Assembly (NCBI GenBank): GCA_013400975.1
Contig: WBMZ01009440.1
Span: forward strand, 62,001 to 126,000
DNA from: Atrichornis clamosus
Taxonomy: Eukaryota > Chordata > Aves > Passeriformes > Menuridae
Direction of reading: 5' to 3'
Length of the DNA: 64,000 bases
Of this stretch, positions 1 through 11,667 are shown in pieces. The position numbers were made by a program, and so were the translations under genes. Each line of letters begins with the position of its first letter. The stretch's first letter is position 1. The notes under the pieces were generated by a model. The model did not search any database and was not told the origin of the DNA. It saw only the letters and a list, made by a program, of their open reading frames with translations.

Positions 1-1159
1 TCCACGAAGCAATAGCCGTCATGGCTATCGGATACTGTTCTTGAACTCAGGGGCTTTAATAGATAAAAGAAATTGAGTAATAAACATAATCATTTCAGGA
101 AAGAACACAGATCAGGGATAAGAATACAATATCAGCAAACCCACTGAAGTATAATTCTATGTGAAGGCCATAAAGGTCAGGAATAAATATGCCTTTCTTT
201 TTTTTCCCCTTCTCCTGCTCCATCACTCCCACTCTCTACCAACATTTCATCACATTTTTTGAGAAGGATAGAATTCTCAATCCCTTAGATACATTAAATT
301 CATATTTAGAGAACAGACTGAATGGAAATCCTGCCTCCAAAGCACCTCAAACTTTGCAGGAAATATATATTTAACTCCTGACTGTCATGGTTCAATCCAA
401 ATCCCATAACACGGAAAAGTTCAGAAAGGGACAAGAAATGATGGTTATTTGGTAAAGGAAACATTTGGTTAAGAACAATGAAGGCATATCTCTGTTCCAG
501 AAAAGCAACACAAGACTGGTGTAATCACACAGACTTCTGTGGGGCCAAACCAAGGCTAGACAGCACAGAAACAGAGTTTGGAACAGGAGGTTGGCAGCAT
601 TTACCCACATCTCAACACATTTTTCCACCAGGTCTTTCCCAGCAACAGTTTTACCTGATACTTTCCCCTCAAATAATAAAATTTTCAACATATGATTTTT
701 GAGTTCTCTGTCTCACTCCTTCCCTGCCTCCCCCCAAGCTATGATCACTGGAAATAATATTAAAAGTTCAAGTCCTTAAAACACTTAATGCCTTGATCAA
801 TTTTTACAGCTTAAGGAAATCCAAGATGACATATAGTAATTTTACTTACTCATACAAGTGACACTAAGAATCGTTAAGTTGGCACAATATTCAAATAATA
901 GCGAGCTCATATTCTCGAGCATGGAGCACTCAGGTCCACCATTTTGCCAAAAGATTAAGAGGGACTCTCTGAATCACACTCTGATTTAATCTTTTGTTGC
1001 TTCTTTTAGGAAGATATCAACAGTTTCCTTTTTACTCTGTTATTAATTAATAAATGTGAACCTATGTCCTGTGCTTCTGATGTGAAATATACTCCCCAAC
1101 CCAAAGCAACTGAACACTGCCTGAAGAGAAGGACTGCTTTCACAGACAGACCTCCAGTT
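1..1159. other. AT-rich non-coding stretch
   Basis: No gene, RNA or recognisable repeat seen. Open frames here (for example 392-691 minus and 478-702 plus, overlapping antisense) are short and lack domains. The only structure noted is a perfect 14-bp palindrome of homeodomain type, TTATTAATTAATAA, at 1040-1053. Confidence 0.6.
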
Positions 1160-1450
1160 CACTGGAAAATACGTTATTCACAGCGGTGCAGTTGTGCCAG
1201 TTAGAGGGTTTGCAAATACTGTGAAGCAAGTACTCTGAGAAACTGGGAAGAGTGCAGAAGTAATTCAGCATGCCTGTCTGAAACGCAGGCAAGGAGGATT
1301 TTCAGTTGGAAGGATCAGGTTGCGCTGGGCTTGCTGGCGCAGATGCGATGGCACTCGCCGGAGCCGCCCTGGTGAATCAATGGAACAACTCTGGTAACTG
1401 CTCCCCAATGTAAACGAAACGCTTCTTCGTGTGGATCCACGTTTTAAGTT
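1160..1450. promoter_or_regulatory. CpG-dense patch in AT-rich DNA
   Basis: About 15 CpG dinucleotides fall within 290 bp, concentrated in the GC-rich core at 1318-1375 (GCGC, TCGCCGG, GCCGCC) and again at 1415-1460. The flanks have almost none. Retained CpG in otherwise CpG-poor vertebrate DNA often marks unmethylated regulatory DNA or an exon. There is no TATA box or convincing first-exon structure, so the functional label is inference. Confidence 0.3.
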
Positions 1451-2709
1451 TACTCGTGACCAGAGCTAATTTGGGTAACAATAATTAGCTCTTTTTCTCT
1501 CAAATGTCAAACCACAACATTTGCTCTTCTGCTTCTGTTGCCACAAAAAAACCCTCAAAAAACCAAAAACCCCACCTAACTATTTAATGTACCTTTAGCA
1601 AAGTGCTTAAGATAAAACAAGATAAGAAGAAGTTTCAAAACCACTGTAAGAGGCAGCAGAATGAACTCAGAGTCCAATTCTGTAAACATATCTACTTTTT
1701 ACTCACACAAATCACTCCATTAATTTCAACAGTACCATCAGCAGAAACAAACTGTTTCCCAGGTGCTTAGAAGTTAGCAGGGGTGGGCTGTTACAAAGCA
1801 ACTGGAGTTTGGGATTTAAAGCCTTAAGAAAAATACTTCATGCTTCAAAAAATACCTTCTGCATCCTGCAAGAGCTATAAGGTCCCATTCCCAATAACGC
1901 ATCCTCTGTGGAGCATATCTCTTCCACTGAAAAATTCCTGGTGGCAGGAGCCTTCCTGGCAGCAGGAGCCTACTCTCTCCTTACTCTTTCTTACCACAAG
2001 TGTGTTTGTACTCCAACAGGCCCCAGGCACACAGTGGGGTAAGGATCAGTTTGCAAAAGGAAACCAGTTATACTGGTTTCTACTCCCTCCTGCTCTTACA
2101 GCTCAAAAAAGATCAGGAATACTGTGGTGCCCTGCAAATTGGAAACCCTGTCCCCTCTCTCCAGCAGAAGAAATGTGACTCAGGTGGTATCTGAGTAGGT
2201 AGGCCCCATTCTACTTCTCCTTATGCAGAGCTGGGTTGACAGCAAAGGTTTAGTCCCATAAACATGGAACAGGACCTTCTCCAGGCAGCACCTTGGGTAT
2301 GGTGCCATGTCATCCATAACATTCGCCTTACAGAGGACCAAGCAGCAGGCTAGACTGTCATGTGCAGAGGTATACCTAAATGACAGGGCTGAAGGCTAAT
2401 ATGTTCTACTTACAGCTGGCCAGGGGACTCAGAGTATTTGTACCAAACATTAGCTCTCTGTAAAAAATGCACATAACTTCTACCATCAGTTTCCTATTTG
2501 TATATCCAGAGAAAAAGTCATGTGGGGGGTAGTAATTCATCTTCCATTAAGAGATGTTATGTCCAGGCGCTGAGAGTGTACAGGTCATTTATGAGCACAC
2601 AGCTCATTTGCAGACCATTTATTACACCCAGCCATTTCAAGGCCTCTCCCAGGCATTGCCAATACACAATAGCTGCTTTTCTAGTTCTACCAAGCTCCTC
2701 ACTCCTGAT
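1451..2709. other. Non-coding stretch, nothing recognised
   Basis: Open frames at 1840-2178 and 2498-2872 are overlapped by other frames and contain no domain; the second one runs into the MIR relic that follows. No clear repeat was identified. A weak MIR-like string at about 2436-2505 was considered and not called. Confidence 0.55.
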
Positions 2710-2893
2710 GCATTTGAGCATCTCAGTGATATTAATGAACATATCCTCACAATGCTCCCATGAGGAGCCTGGATATTATCACCATTTACAGAGGACTTGC
2801 CTATGGCTATACAATCTGTGGCAGACCTGGGAAGGAGACCAAGAAATCTGGTGCTTCGGCCCAGTGCGTTAACCACAGCGCTCTTCCTCTGCT
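2710..2893 (-). repeat. MIR-type tRNA-derived SINE relic
   Basis: Read on the minus strand, the copy runs from the tRNA-derived head (GTTAACCAC seen on the plus strand at 2869-2877; GTGGCAGACC near 2819, where the family has the head/body junction GTGGCAGAGC) to the CORE/tail part (ATCCTCACAATGCTCCCATGAGG at 2743-2765; ATTATCACCATTTACAGAGG at 2774-2793). About 30 bp of the central core, normally the GAGGAAACTGAGGC segment, appears to be missing between 2793 and 2796. MIRs are ancient amniote SINEs present at low copy in birds, so a diverged, deleted copy fits. The assignment rests on recalled consensus features. Confidence 0.7.
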
Positions 2894-2976
2894 CCCTTTT
2901 ATGAGCTGGACACCTGTTTGCTGGTTGAGGACCACCAAACAGCTATCACATGGTAATAAACTTTTACAATCACAAC

Positions 2977-3058
2977 AGACCTGAGCTGGATTTGAACCAG
3001 CATCTTAGAGGTGCAAACGCCTCATGTACAGCCCCTTATTGGTCCCTTGAGCTAGGTA
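2977..3058 (-). repeat. tRNA-like SINE head (decayed pol III promoter)
   Basis: On the minus strand this segment has an A-box-like TAGCTCAAGGGACC just inside its 5' end (3053-3040) and, about 40 nt later, a perfect T-arm: 5-bp stem GCTGG/CCAGC around the loop TTCAAAT (3001-2985), which contains the B-box GGTTCAAATCC. The acceptor ends do not pair and the D-loop is too long, so it is not a working tRNA gene. It more likely is the head of a tRNA-derived SINE or a decayed tRNA pseudogene. It has the same orientation as the adjacent MIR relic but is a separate head, since that MIR has its own. Confidence 0.5.
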
Positions 3059-3183
3059 TTGCTCTGGTGAACGGTTTGTTAAACACCGTAAACATGGGCT
3101 TGAGATGCCAGCTGTCTCCAAAAGCAGGAATTACCATGTACTCAGCATTATTTGGGTTCAATGAAGAATTCATATAGTAAGGA

Positions 3184-3214
3184 TGTGTGTCTGTATGTGT
3201 GTGTGTGTATGCAT
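3184..3214. repeat. (TG)n microsatellite
   Basis: Interrupted TG repeat with CTGTA and TATGCA interruptions. Confidence 0.8.
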
Positions 3215-5507
3215 GTTATTTTTTCTTCCCAAGGAAACATTAGAAATCAACCTTAAGGATATGAACTTAGTATAAATGTCAGCTGAAAAACAGCTGCTGA
3301 AAAGAGATATGATCCATGAGCCAAAATAGTGGGGCTGGGAGGAAGTTGAAATGAGAGATATTTAGTTTGCTAATGCTCCTGTGTGAGGATAAAAGGGTGA
3401 GATGTGGGGAATCTTCTCTGGCACAAGGTCCTGCAAAGTGTTCTGGAAGATTCGAGTTAGCAGAATATGATCTCCCCATATGGCAGGTTTGAAAAAGCGG
3501 TGAAAGAAGTCCAAGCATATGCAGCAGTGAGGTAACAGGGCCAGAAGGGTCAGGCACCTGTGACTTTCTAGCCACATTAAGTTCTTCAGAAGCTGCTTTT
3601 TGACTTAACAGAGCAGAGTTTTCCATCACATATGTGTAAAACATTTCATCCATTACAGGTTTCTTGGCTCTTCTGGATTGATTTTGTTCATGTGTGGGGA
3701 AATTTCAAGGAAACAAAACAACAACAAAAAAGCTTCTGAAACACATTTCTTCTCCTGTTTCAAGATTTATCACTCATCCCCTTGAAGCACAAGACTTGCC
3801 TTGCATTCGAACGGTCAGTTTTTCAGTGCTGCATGTTGTTATGTGTCTGAAGGCTGCTTAACACAATTAATACACAGTGCTGCAGGAGCCTTCACCTATC
3901 ACTAGGCATCTTAGGTAGTGCTATAATACAAACCCACTAATAAATCACTGCCTTCCCTCCACTCTAAAACTTTACAGAGACAATGTGTGAACTCTAGCCA
4001 CAGGCAAGAAAACCCCAACTGCCTATCCCTCCTCATATAAAAATGACTTAGAGCAGAGTTTTCCCCAGATAGCTATAATCCACAAATAATCCTCACTTGC
4101 TACAACAAAAATGACAGAAAAAATATTCACTGTTGCAACACAGCTGACTCCTTTACCTCACGCTGTACTTGAGGAGTGAGGCAAGGAGAGGATACAAGGG
4201 CTCCAGGCAGCTATGTGGGGCTCAGGGTTCCCCACAGACCTCGGTTTTTATGCAGGTTCAGGTCATCACCAAGGACAGAATGAAAATGCAGCCTCTGAGG
4301 AGCCCTGTCAGGTCTGGGATTACACCTGTGGCCACTAAAGGATGGTACTGCAGTTCCAGAGTGGGCCAGAATTCCTCATTTTCCACAAGCTCAGATCAAT
4401 GTTCAGTGTGACAAATGGGCAAGAACAAGCAGTAACACTAAAATACCTTAAAAAATTAGGATGTCTGACTTCATAATGCACATATTACTCCCACACTATA
4501 TGTGGGAAGAGAGGACCTGACACCACTGATCCCAAATCCTAACGTTTTGAAATTCATCCCTATGTAAAAGTAATGCTTATCCCCATTTTTCTGCCACTAG
4601 GGAATAAAATTATCATGTTGTGCCTATCTTCTGAGCTTATACATGATATTCCTGTCATCCAGAATGAGCTAGGGTCATCATGGTCTCTTGGCACATTGCC
4701 ACTTGCCTTCACCATGGTCACCACTCTGTTTCTAGTTAGGCCATTTGCAGCTCCCCTTCAAGATAGAAAACTTTAGCAATTTTTAAACTAGTTATGCAGC
4801 ACTTCAGAAAAACAGTTATCAAGCTTTCCACAGGCATACAGTCAAAGCTATAAGACCAGAGCTTGCACCTAGCCCATTCTAAAGAGCTTTTCCAGCTAGA
4901 AGAGGTGCAGGAAACACAAGCCAGACTTTATACATGCTTTAGCCTCACCTTTTGAACTACCCTGAATTCACAAGTCCCTTAGTTTCAGGAACATGTTAGA
5001 CTAAAGGGCTGCTGTTAAATGAGGAGAACTCCCCTCTCATCAACTTGCGTCTGCATTTCTAGATGTATCTTATCCTGAATCATGTCACAACACTGTGTGC
5101 TGTATCACACCATACCAGACTCTTTAAGCTGCTCTAGGCAGTGTCACAGGCATCAGGAGGGGTGCATTAATCCGCATATTTTCCTCTACCATGAATATGA
5201 CCATGTTGAATCAATGCCATGTACAGATCAAGGTCTTGGTACAAAATTCCCTCTGATACCAAACCTCATTACAGCTGATAGAGGTTGGTTTGTGGTTATT
5301 ACAGCTTTGGGAACATCAGAGAGGACCTGTACCAGAAACCATCCTCTCCATCAACAGCACACCCACAGGACATGCAGCACCCATTGTACAGCAGCACCCA
5401 CTGTAGCCAATGTAAAAGGAAACACACAGACTGAATCTTCTTCAGTCATTAGGGTTCACTTGCTTATTACAGAATTAATCTCTCAGACACATGGTGTAAT
5501 TTTTGGG
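3215..5507. other. Non-coding stretch, nothing recognised
   Basis: No gene or repeat called. The window's longest open frame, 5082-5696 (204 codons), begins here, but it has no domain and continues through a CR1 tail, so it is read as chance. A short hairpin (TCCCACA/TGTGGGA, loop CTATA) lies at 4489-4507. Confidence 0.55.
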
Positions 5508-5595
5508 GTGTCCTGTGCAGGGCAAGGAGTTGGACTCGGTCAGCCTGATGGATCCCTTCCAACTCCGTGTATTCTACGAGTCTGTGGTTCTGTGA
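5508..5595 (+). mobile_element. CR1 retroposon, 3'-terminal fragment
   Basis: Matches the last part of the avian CR1 3' UTR: GCAGGGCAAGGAGTTGGACTC, then GGATCCCTTCCAACTCC, then an 8-bp-type end repeat decayed to TCTGTGGTTCTGTGAG. Extreme 5' truncation is normal for CR1 because target-primed reverse transcription usually stops early. The copy is well diverged. No ORF2 sequence remains. Confidence 0.75.
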
Positions 5596-8500
5596 GTGGT
5601 GAGTTGAGATCACCCAGAAGCCCAGCAGCAGCACAGGGAGCCACCATGCTGCTGAGGGAACGGGGTGAGCCTGCTCATACCCCACCCAGCACTTAACCCA
5701 CAAGCCGTCTCAGCCTGGGGCTGCAGTGCAGGCCAGAATTAAGGCCATTCTCTGGCATTCCATGTTGTTTGTGACAACACCCGCAAAGCATCACAAGTGG
5801 ATACTATCAAGGATTACTATTTGTGTATTAGTGAGTCACAATACGCCAGATTCATAAGAGCCAGATGTCACAGCTGACCCAGACAAGGCACTCAGACAGA
5901 TCCCACGCGTTTCATGTGTCAGCCTTATATCCATTCATAAAACAGTTCCTTCCCAAAATATAAGTCTTGGGAAAATTTAAGATCATTGTGCAATTCTAAG
6001 TCAAGTTTCAATCAGTTTCTTGGGTTTATTTTTCCCTTCTTTTTGTTTTTTTTTCAACAGTGGTTGAAAGAAAGGAGGGGCAGGAAATGATGTCCATCAC
6101 AGAGGAGGATATAAAAAATGAAAAATATGGGTAGTCAGGCTTGGAAAAATAACTTTTTTTTTTCCTCTGCTTTTCAAAATGTTACAGCTATAGAAACAAT
6201 CTCCTGGACAAAGTCAGACAGATGTTTTTTTCTCCCCTCCTCCCTCCCTTTCTTTGGATGGAATGACTTTCTCAAGAGCACAGCTGAAAAACCTTTGGAA
6301 AAAAAACCCACACAGTCTCAGGCGTTGGAGGTGTCTGGGGCTGAGGATTACAGAAGTTCAAATTGGCTCCCCCTGTCAAAATTACAGCTGCACAAAAGAT
6401 GGTACAACATATCAGCCCAGGGCTCAAAAGGACTTTTTCCGGTTCTCAAGAACGATGCAGGTCTTGAGAAAACGCAGCTGTGCTGTGAGCAGTCAGGCTC
6501 CACTGGCCCAGCCAGGGCCTGCCCCCCACTGCCCCCCACCCTAAGACAAATTAATAAGGGTGCCAGCCTGCTAAAGGATGTGATTAAAGAATACCTCCCT
6601 GTGTGTGCTTGTCATTTAGGGATGATTTACTGCCAGGGCATACCCTTTGTGACTTCTTATAATATGTTTTCTTAGTTTTCACACTTGCCTCTTAAGACTT
6701 GAAATGTAATATCTATTCCAGCAGAGTTCTTACTCTCTTGCCCTGTCTCACTCTCCCTCTCCTTCCAGCATATTATCTTTGTCCACTGCCCAGATGAAGT
6801 GAGCCGATTAAAATTTATGTGCATTGTCACTGAGGTGCTGTTTTAACTGTACAAATGTGTTACAAGGCTGTTGCACTACTCAAGCCCACTCTACCCAGGT
6901 GACCCTGCTAATCTCAAACTGCAGCCCTTGTCAGGTGATGACTGCTGAGGGATCCCTTTACAAGCTGCACCACACCATGGTTTGTGGCTGTGTGCGTGTT
7001 TTGGTGTAGGGTTCCTGTGTGTTGCACTTGGAAGCCGAAGCATCCACCGGTCAAATGCAGGTGCAGCAGTTCAGGGGTCTACACACAGCATGGATATTCT
7101 CAGTACAATTTGCCAGATATTTTTGCCTATGTGTTTTAAATGACACGTTTCCCCTTTTCCCTCCTTAAAAAACACAGAGACTTGGCTGTTTGTGGAGAGC
7201 CAGCTACAGACCTGGGTTAGCAACCCCTGAACAGATACACCTGTGTAACATGGGTCTGACTGTTGCACATGCTGCTGTCTAACGCACGGGAGCAACACAA
7301 CCTCCCTCCAGCAAAGGCTCAATACTTTGGCTACAAATCATGCTGAGGTCCTCAGAAACTATTAAGCGAATGTAAATTATATTCTTCAATAGAAAAGGCA
7401 GCTAAACTGTTCATTTGGAATTTCCATTTGGATCTCTGGACAAATGGCAGCAGCCCTGAGAACACGAAGATCCTGCTATCGCTCACTAGCTGATCAAAAC
7501 TTTTAACCTGATTGTCTTCTACAGCTTCTGTTCCTGTACAGCAAGTTTTAAAGGAAATCTCTGTGATTTACAGATAGGGGCGCACCTGTAGATTTTAGGT
7601 TCTTCCCTTGATGTTTGCTTAGGTCCAAAAAATCTTGCTTCCTCTAAACATTTTACTTTCAAACTACTGCCATTCCTCGTATTATATTCTGCCAAGAATT
7701 AACTACTATTGCCTTCCTTCCTTCTCACTCAATAGTACCAATCATGTTGCTAAAAAAAAAAAATCACCCTCCTTCCCCACCCATCTAATCACATTCTTCT
7801 CTTCAAATCCTGCTTTCGATTTTTCTATAGTCTGAGGAATTTTCTCATGCTTCCATGATAATCTCCATTTCTTCCTATATTCTCCCTTATTTGTGTTCCC
7901 TGCCCATTTGCCCAAAATTGCTCTCCAAGATCCTTCTGGTGTCTTTCACACATTGTTCCTGCCTTCAAGGTCCTCCTGACAATATGGAGCTATTTCCCAC
8001 CTCCCTGAGCACCAAATGGTCATCACCTTCTCAGTCTTACTTTTGGGATGTAAACCATGCATATCTAGAGAGGTATATTTAATATGTAAAATATTAGAGT
8101 GCTCTCAGGCTAGGTCATCTTCCTGATAACAGACACATTACCTGAACATCGTTGCCTCTGAGATTTAAAATGCTTAGATTTCTTGTAACTTGTTCAAAAT
8201 TAGCTACATACCAAGTTTTTTCAATTTGCAGCAGAATATCTCTCATTCAATCCATGGTTAGTGGTAAAGCATAAATATACCACTAGATATAATGGCAAGT
8301 CATTCTATTTTTCACTCTAGTATACTTTTCTCTGTAAAGTAGATGAGAGCAGCTCTTCTCCAAGCCAGAATGATGATCTTATCAATGACCTTTATCAGTT
8401 CTATCCATTTATAAATTCTTCAGAGACTTGGTGTATCAAAGTACGTTGCCAGGTACAATAAAACCTCCAATCTCAGTCAATGCTACTGTACCATATCTAT

Positions 8501-10620
8501 AACAGCAATGTCATGAAAATCAATTATTCTTTTTCCAGTGCTCTGAGCATGGAAAACACTGCATTAATGCCAGCAAGGTGCTTTGTTACTTCTGGTCAGG
8601 GATGCTCCACAGCAGGAGTAGCAGTAAAATGTGTTGAATAAATTGTTCACCAGGAATCATTCAGTCAGATCCAGTATAATCACTACAGTCAACTGCATAC
8701 AATTAAATATATTAAAATATTTAAGTCTTTATTTTAAACTATATATTCTGGATTCCTCTCAAAACATTCTCAAATTCATACCATTGTGTTTTACAGCAGC
8801 TATTTTCTGTAAAGCATACATTAAGTAGACTCCATAATACAGCAACAGCCTTTTTGATCAGTGATACTGAGAGCATATTGCACAAGGCATATGTTTTTTC
8901 TTTCTTTTTCCCCAAAATGATTATCCTGAATTCAAAACTGGTGGAAACACTTAAAAATGAGGGGGATTTTCTACTGTTGCTAGCTTATTTCAAAATCAAC
9001 TTGAAACATAGGCTGACACTCCTCCGTATAATTTTTCCCTTATTGCTTTCTGAGGAGATATGGGATTAAATCTGATGCTTATTAAATTTATAGATTATTA
9101 GCACTAGTTATATCCAGGGACAATGTCTCCTGATTCCCCTATCATTTTTCTTCTAATTCTGTGTGTAAATTCAGTTCTTATGGAAGTAGGGAGGGGAAAA
9201 ATCTGATATCACTGACTAAAGTCAATACAGTAGAGCAGCAGATGCTGTGCTAGATTCTACTCAAAGCTTTGCCAGTACTTCTGATTCGGTTTCTTATATC
9301 CTCTCCAGTACCAAGTCTTATCTCCTTCCTGTCTCAATCTGCAATTTTCTTTAATTCCAACTTATAAAGGAGAACCCTGTAGTTTGCCAAACATCCTGTA
9401 CAAATTAAAAGGATCTCAAAAAAAAAAAAGTAATCATGCTTGCAACCAAAATTTATGAAGGCCAAACCTTTTACTCTTCTCCAAGACCTGCTAGCAGGGA
9501 TCTTAAAGCAGAAGCTCATCAACAGTGGTATTCTAGCAAGTTTGGACCCTCTTTTTTAGACCTACGCTGTGTGTATCCATGGAGAAGACCTTTTGTACAC
9601 CTTTTGTACACCTACTGGACCAAGCAGGACCAGAGGCAGAAATGTTAAATTCCATATTTATATCTTACTCCAATGCAAACCACACTACTGGCATGCTACT
9701 AGATTAAGCATGTAGAAAAGTGCTACCAGGTCAAATAAGTCACATTTTATCTTGCTGCAAAACTGTAGATGGTGACTTGCAGGCCCAGCACTGCTCTTTC
9801 TTTTATATCCATCATCCATGGTCTTTCTTACATCATAATTGGGAATTCTATACCAGCATTTTACAAGAATACTGAAATGTATGCCTCTTACGCAGCCTTC
9901 AATGCTACACACTTCCTTCTATCATGTTTCCAGTGTCACATAATTTGCCAAGCTAATAAATTCCACTGAACAAGGCAGAGGTGTAGGAGGAAACAAGTGC
10001 CATGTGATCACATAGAGACTATGTGAATATGTATATTCATGGTGTCCATGGGGACAAATGAGTGCAGGAGAGGCTGCTTAAATGTTCTACTTTCTTTAGT
10101 TACCCAGATTCAAACAACACTAACTCTAAGACAGTCATACTAATTCTCAGGACTCATTTAGGGGAAAAAGCAGTGTAACATATGCTCACTGTCACATCCT
10201 GAAGAGAATAGCACTATACACGCTTTTGCTAGCGTTATCCTGATAGGGATTATGGACGAAAAAAAATTATCTCCAGTCAGCTTCTCCTTAGTAACCACCC
10301 CCGTGAACACTATCAACACTTTATAGATGTGTTGTAGCTTATTCTTCTTTCATTCAGTAGTAAACACCTCAGCCTTGAATTACCTCACCATGATTTACAC
10401 AAGGGCAGTTACACACTGGATACATGGTAAGCTGTTATCCTATGGAAGCCTCTCTATTTGGAAAACACAATTAACAGATTTTAAATCAGTAAGAGAAAGC
10501 AAAATTTCATCTTTGATTCAAGAAAAAATAAATTCAATATTAATACTTGTGTGTGTGCACACTCAGCTAGCCCCTCTTAGCCATTCCATGTGGGAGTATT
10601 ATCTTCTTGGCCCACTGCAG
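5596..10620. other. Non-coding stretch with simple tracts
   Basis: No gene seen. The open frame 6118-6675 (185 codons) has no recognisable domain and an overlapping frame at 6254-6544, and is judged a chance frame. Short T or A runs occur at about 6040-6056, 7752-7763 and 9419-9430, and a small direct repeat CCTTTTGTACA occurs twice near 9589-9610. Confidence 0.55.
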
Positions 10621-10640
10621 GTGGATAAATCTTTATCCAC
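10621..10640. repeat. Perfect 20-bp inverted repeat
   Basis: Arms GTGGATAAA and TTTATCCAC (9 bp each) flank a 2-nt centre. A second outer stem, GCCCA at 10610-10614 against TGGGC directly after the inner stem (10641-10645), extends it with a 6-nt CTGCAG bulge on one side. The role is unknown; it may be chance or a relic of an inverted-repeat element. Confidence 0.7.
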
Positions 10641-10645
10641 TGGGC

Positions 10646-11629
10646 TAAAGAAAATCCTCTACTTTATTTTATTGGTTATCTGTGGCATTATCTGTGTGAT
10701 TTCTTACATCTACTGGTAAAAGGGCATGACTCATATCAAAGATGATATGGTGCTAATGTGGCTTGATGTTGTAGGGTAATTACAGCGTTCTGAAAAATGT
10801 TAAAATCCAAAAATGGTCAAAGCCACCAGAATACTCAACAATGTTCTTGGTAACAGAGGTTTAAATACTCTGTGCCTGTAGAACCTTCATAGACATGGCA
10901 GGTACCATAAGCCTCACCTTAAACAGAATACCCAACCTTCTCCAAAGCTTAACTGTTTAAAGAGAGATCACATCAATAAAAGAACCTTTCATGTTGAATG
11001 TGCCTGTGTTTTATCTTCCAGCACTACCACAAAGAACCTCTGTTAAAACATTAAAGATAAGTTGGAAGATAGAATCTTCAGGAATTCACTTAATAGAAGA
11101 TTTTTAAACAGGAAAGTTTAATTCTCACTGGCTCCTATTCCTGTAGACTGTGCTAATACAGCTCCCTCCCTGCTGCTTACCACAGCTAAGACTGCATCAA
11201 TATGCCTATTATAAATGTCATATTTCCAGTACTTACAGCTCAGCTGTTGGTATTTTCCTTTGGACTAGCCATGGAAATTCAAGCCTATAACGCAAAACCA
11301 TGTATAAATGCTCCATTTACTCAGAGAAAACCTTTCCTGCCGGCTACCTAAACAGAAAGCTTTAGGAACAACAGCTAAAAATGAGTCTCTACAATATAGG
11401 TTTTAACCACCTGTTACTGCAGGCAATTTCCAAGTATAATCCTAAATATGACAATACATCAGGCTACAATATAGTCTGAAAAGATACAATATGATTTTGA
11501 ACTTTCAAAAATCACTGTTTAGCAGCAGTGTTTTAAAATACCTATGATGACATCAGCACATGAACAGCCTAAAACAGTTCCAAAGGAGAGCAGAAGGAAA
11601 ACAGCCTTTGACTCAAGAGCTCTCAGATT
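10646..11629. other. Non-coding stretch, nothing recognised
   Basis: AT-rich DNA with no gene, RNA or repeat I can name. The small frame 10327-10719 ends with a hydrophobic stretch (ILYFILLVICGIICVISY) but is unsupported and spans the inverted repeat at 10621. Confidence 0.5.
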
Positions 11630-11667
11630 AATTTGTGCTGTGGTCACACATGTAGCCACAGCAAATT
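11630..11667. repeat. Inverted repeat, 12-bp stem with bulge
   Basis: The 5' arm AATTTgtGCTGTGG (11630-11643) pairs with CCACAGCAAATT (11656-11667) around a 12-nt loop; the lower-case GT is a bulge. The next 120 bp repeat related words (GTGGTCACAG, GGTGGTTGCAC, GGTGGCCAC), suggesting an old unclassified repeat. It is too short for a typical miRNA precursor. Confidence 0.55.

Noticed and set aside
2436..2505. MIR-like string on the plus strand (TTAGCTCTCTG, CATAACTTCT, CATCAGTTTCCT)
   Set aside because: The words appear in MIR order but the match is too gapped to separate from chance, and no head or tail is present.
2977..3058. Functional tRNA gene on the minus strand
   Set aside because: The acceptor stem does not pair, the D-loop is too long and the anticodon arm is irregular; only the T-arm and A-box are good, so it is kept as a SINE head or pseudogene.
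5082..5696. 204-codon open frame, longest in the window
   Set aside because: It has no domain, a length expected by chance in 64 kb, runs through the CR1 tail at 5508-5595, and has an antisense frame over its 3' part.
6118..6675. 185-codon open frame
   Set aside because: Mixed composition, no motif, another frame open inside it; chance expectation in 64 kb is about one frame of this size.
10327..10719. 130-codon frame with a hydrophobic C-terminus, possible small membrane protein
   Set aside because: T-rich DNA gives hydrophobic peptides by default; it crosses a perfect DNA inverted repeat and has no supporting start context or homology.
11630..11667. microRNA precursor
   Set aside because: The stem is only 12 bp with a 12-nt loop, shorter than a pre-miRNA requires.
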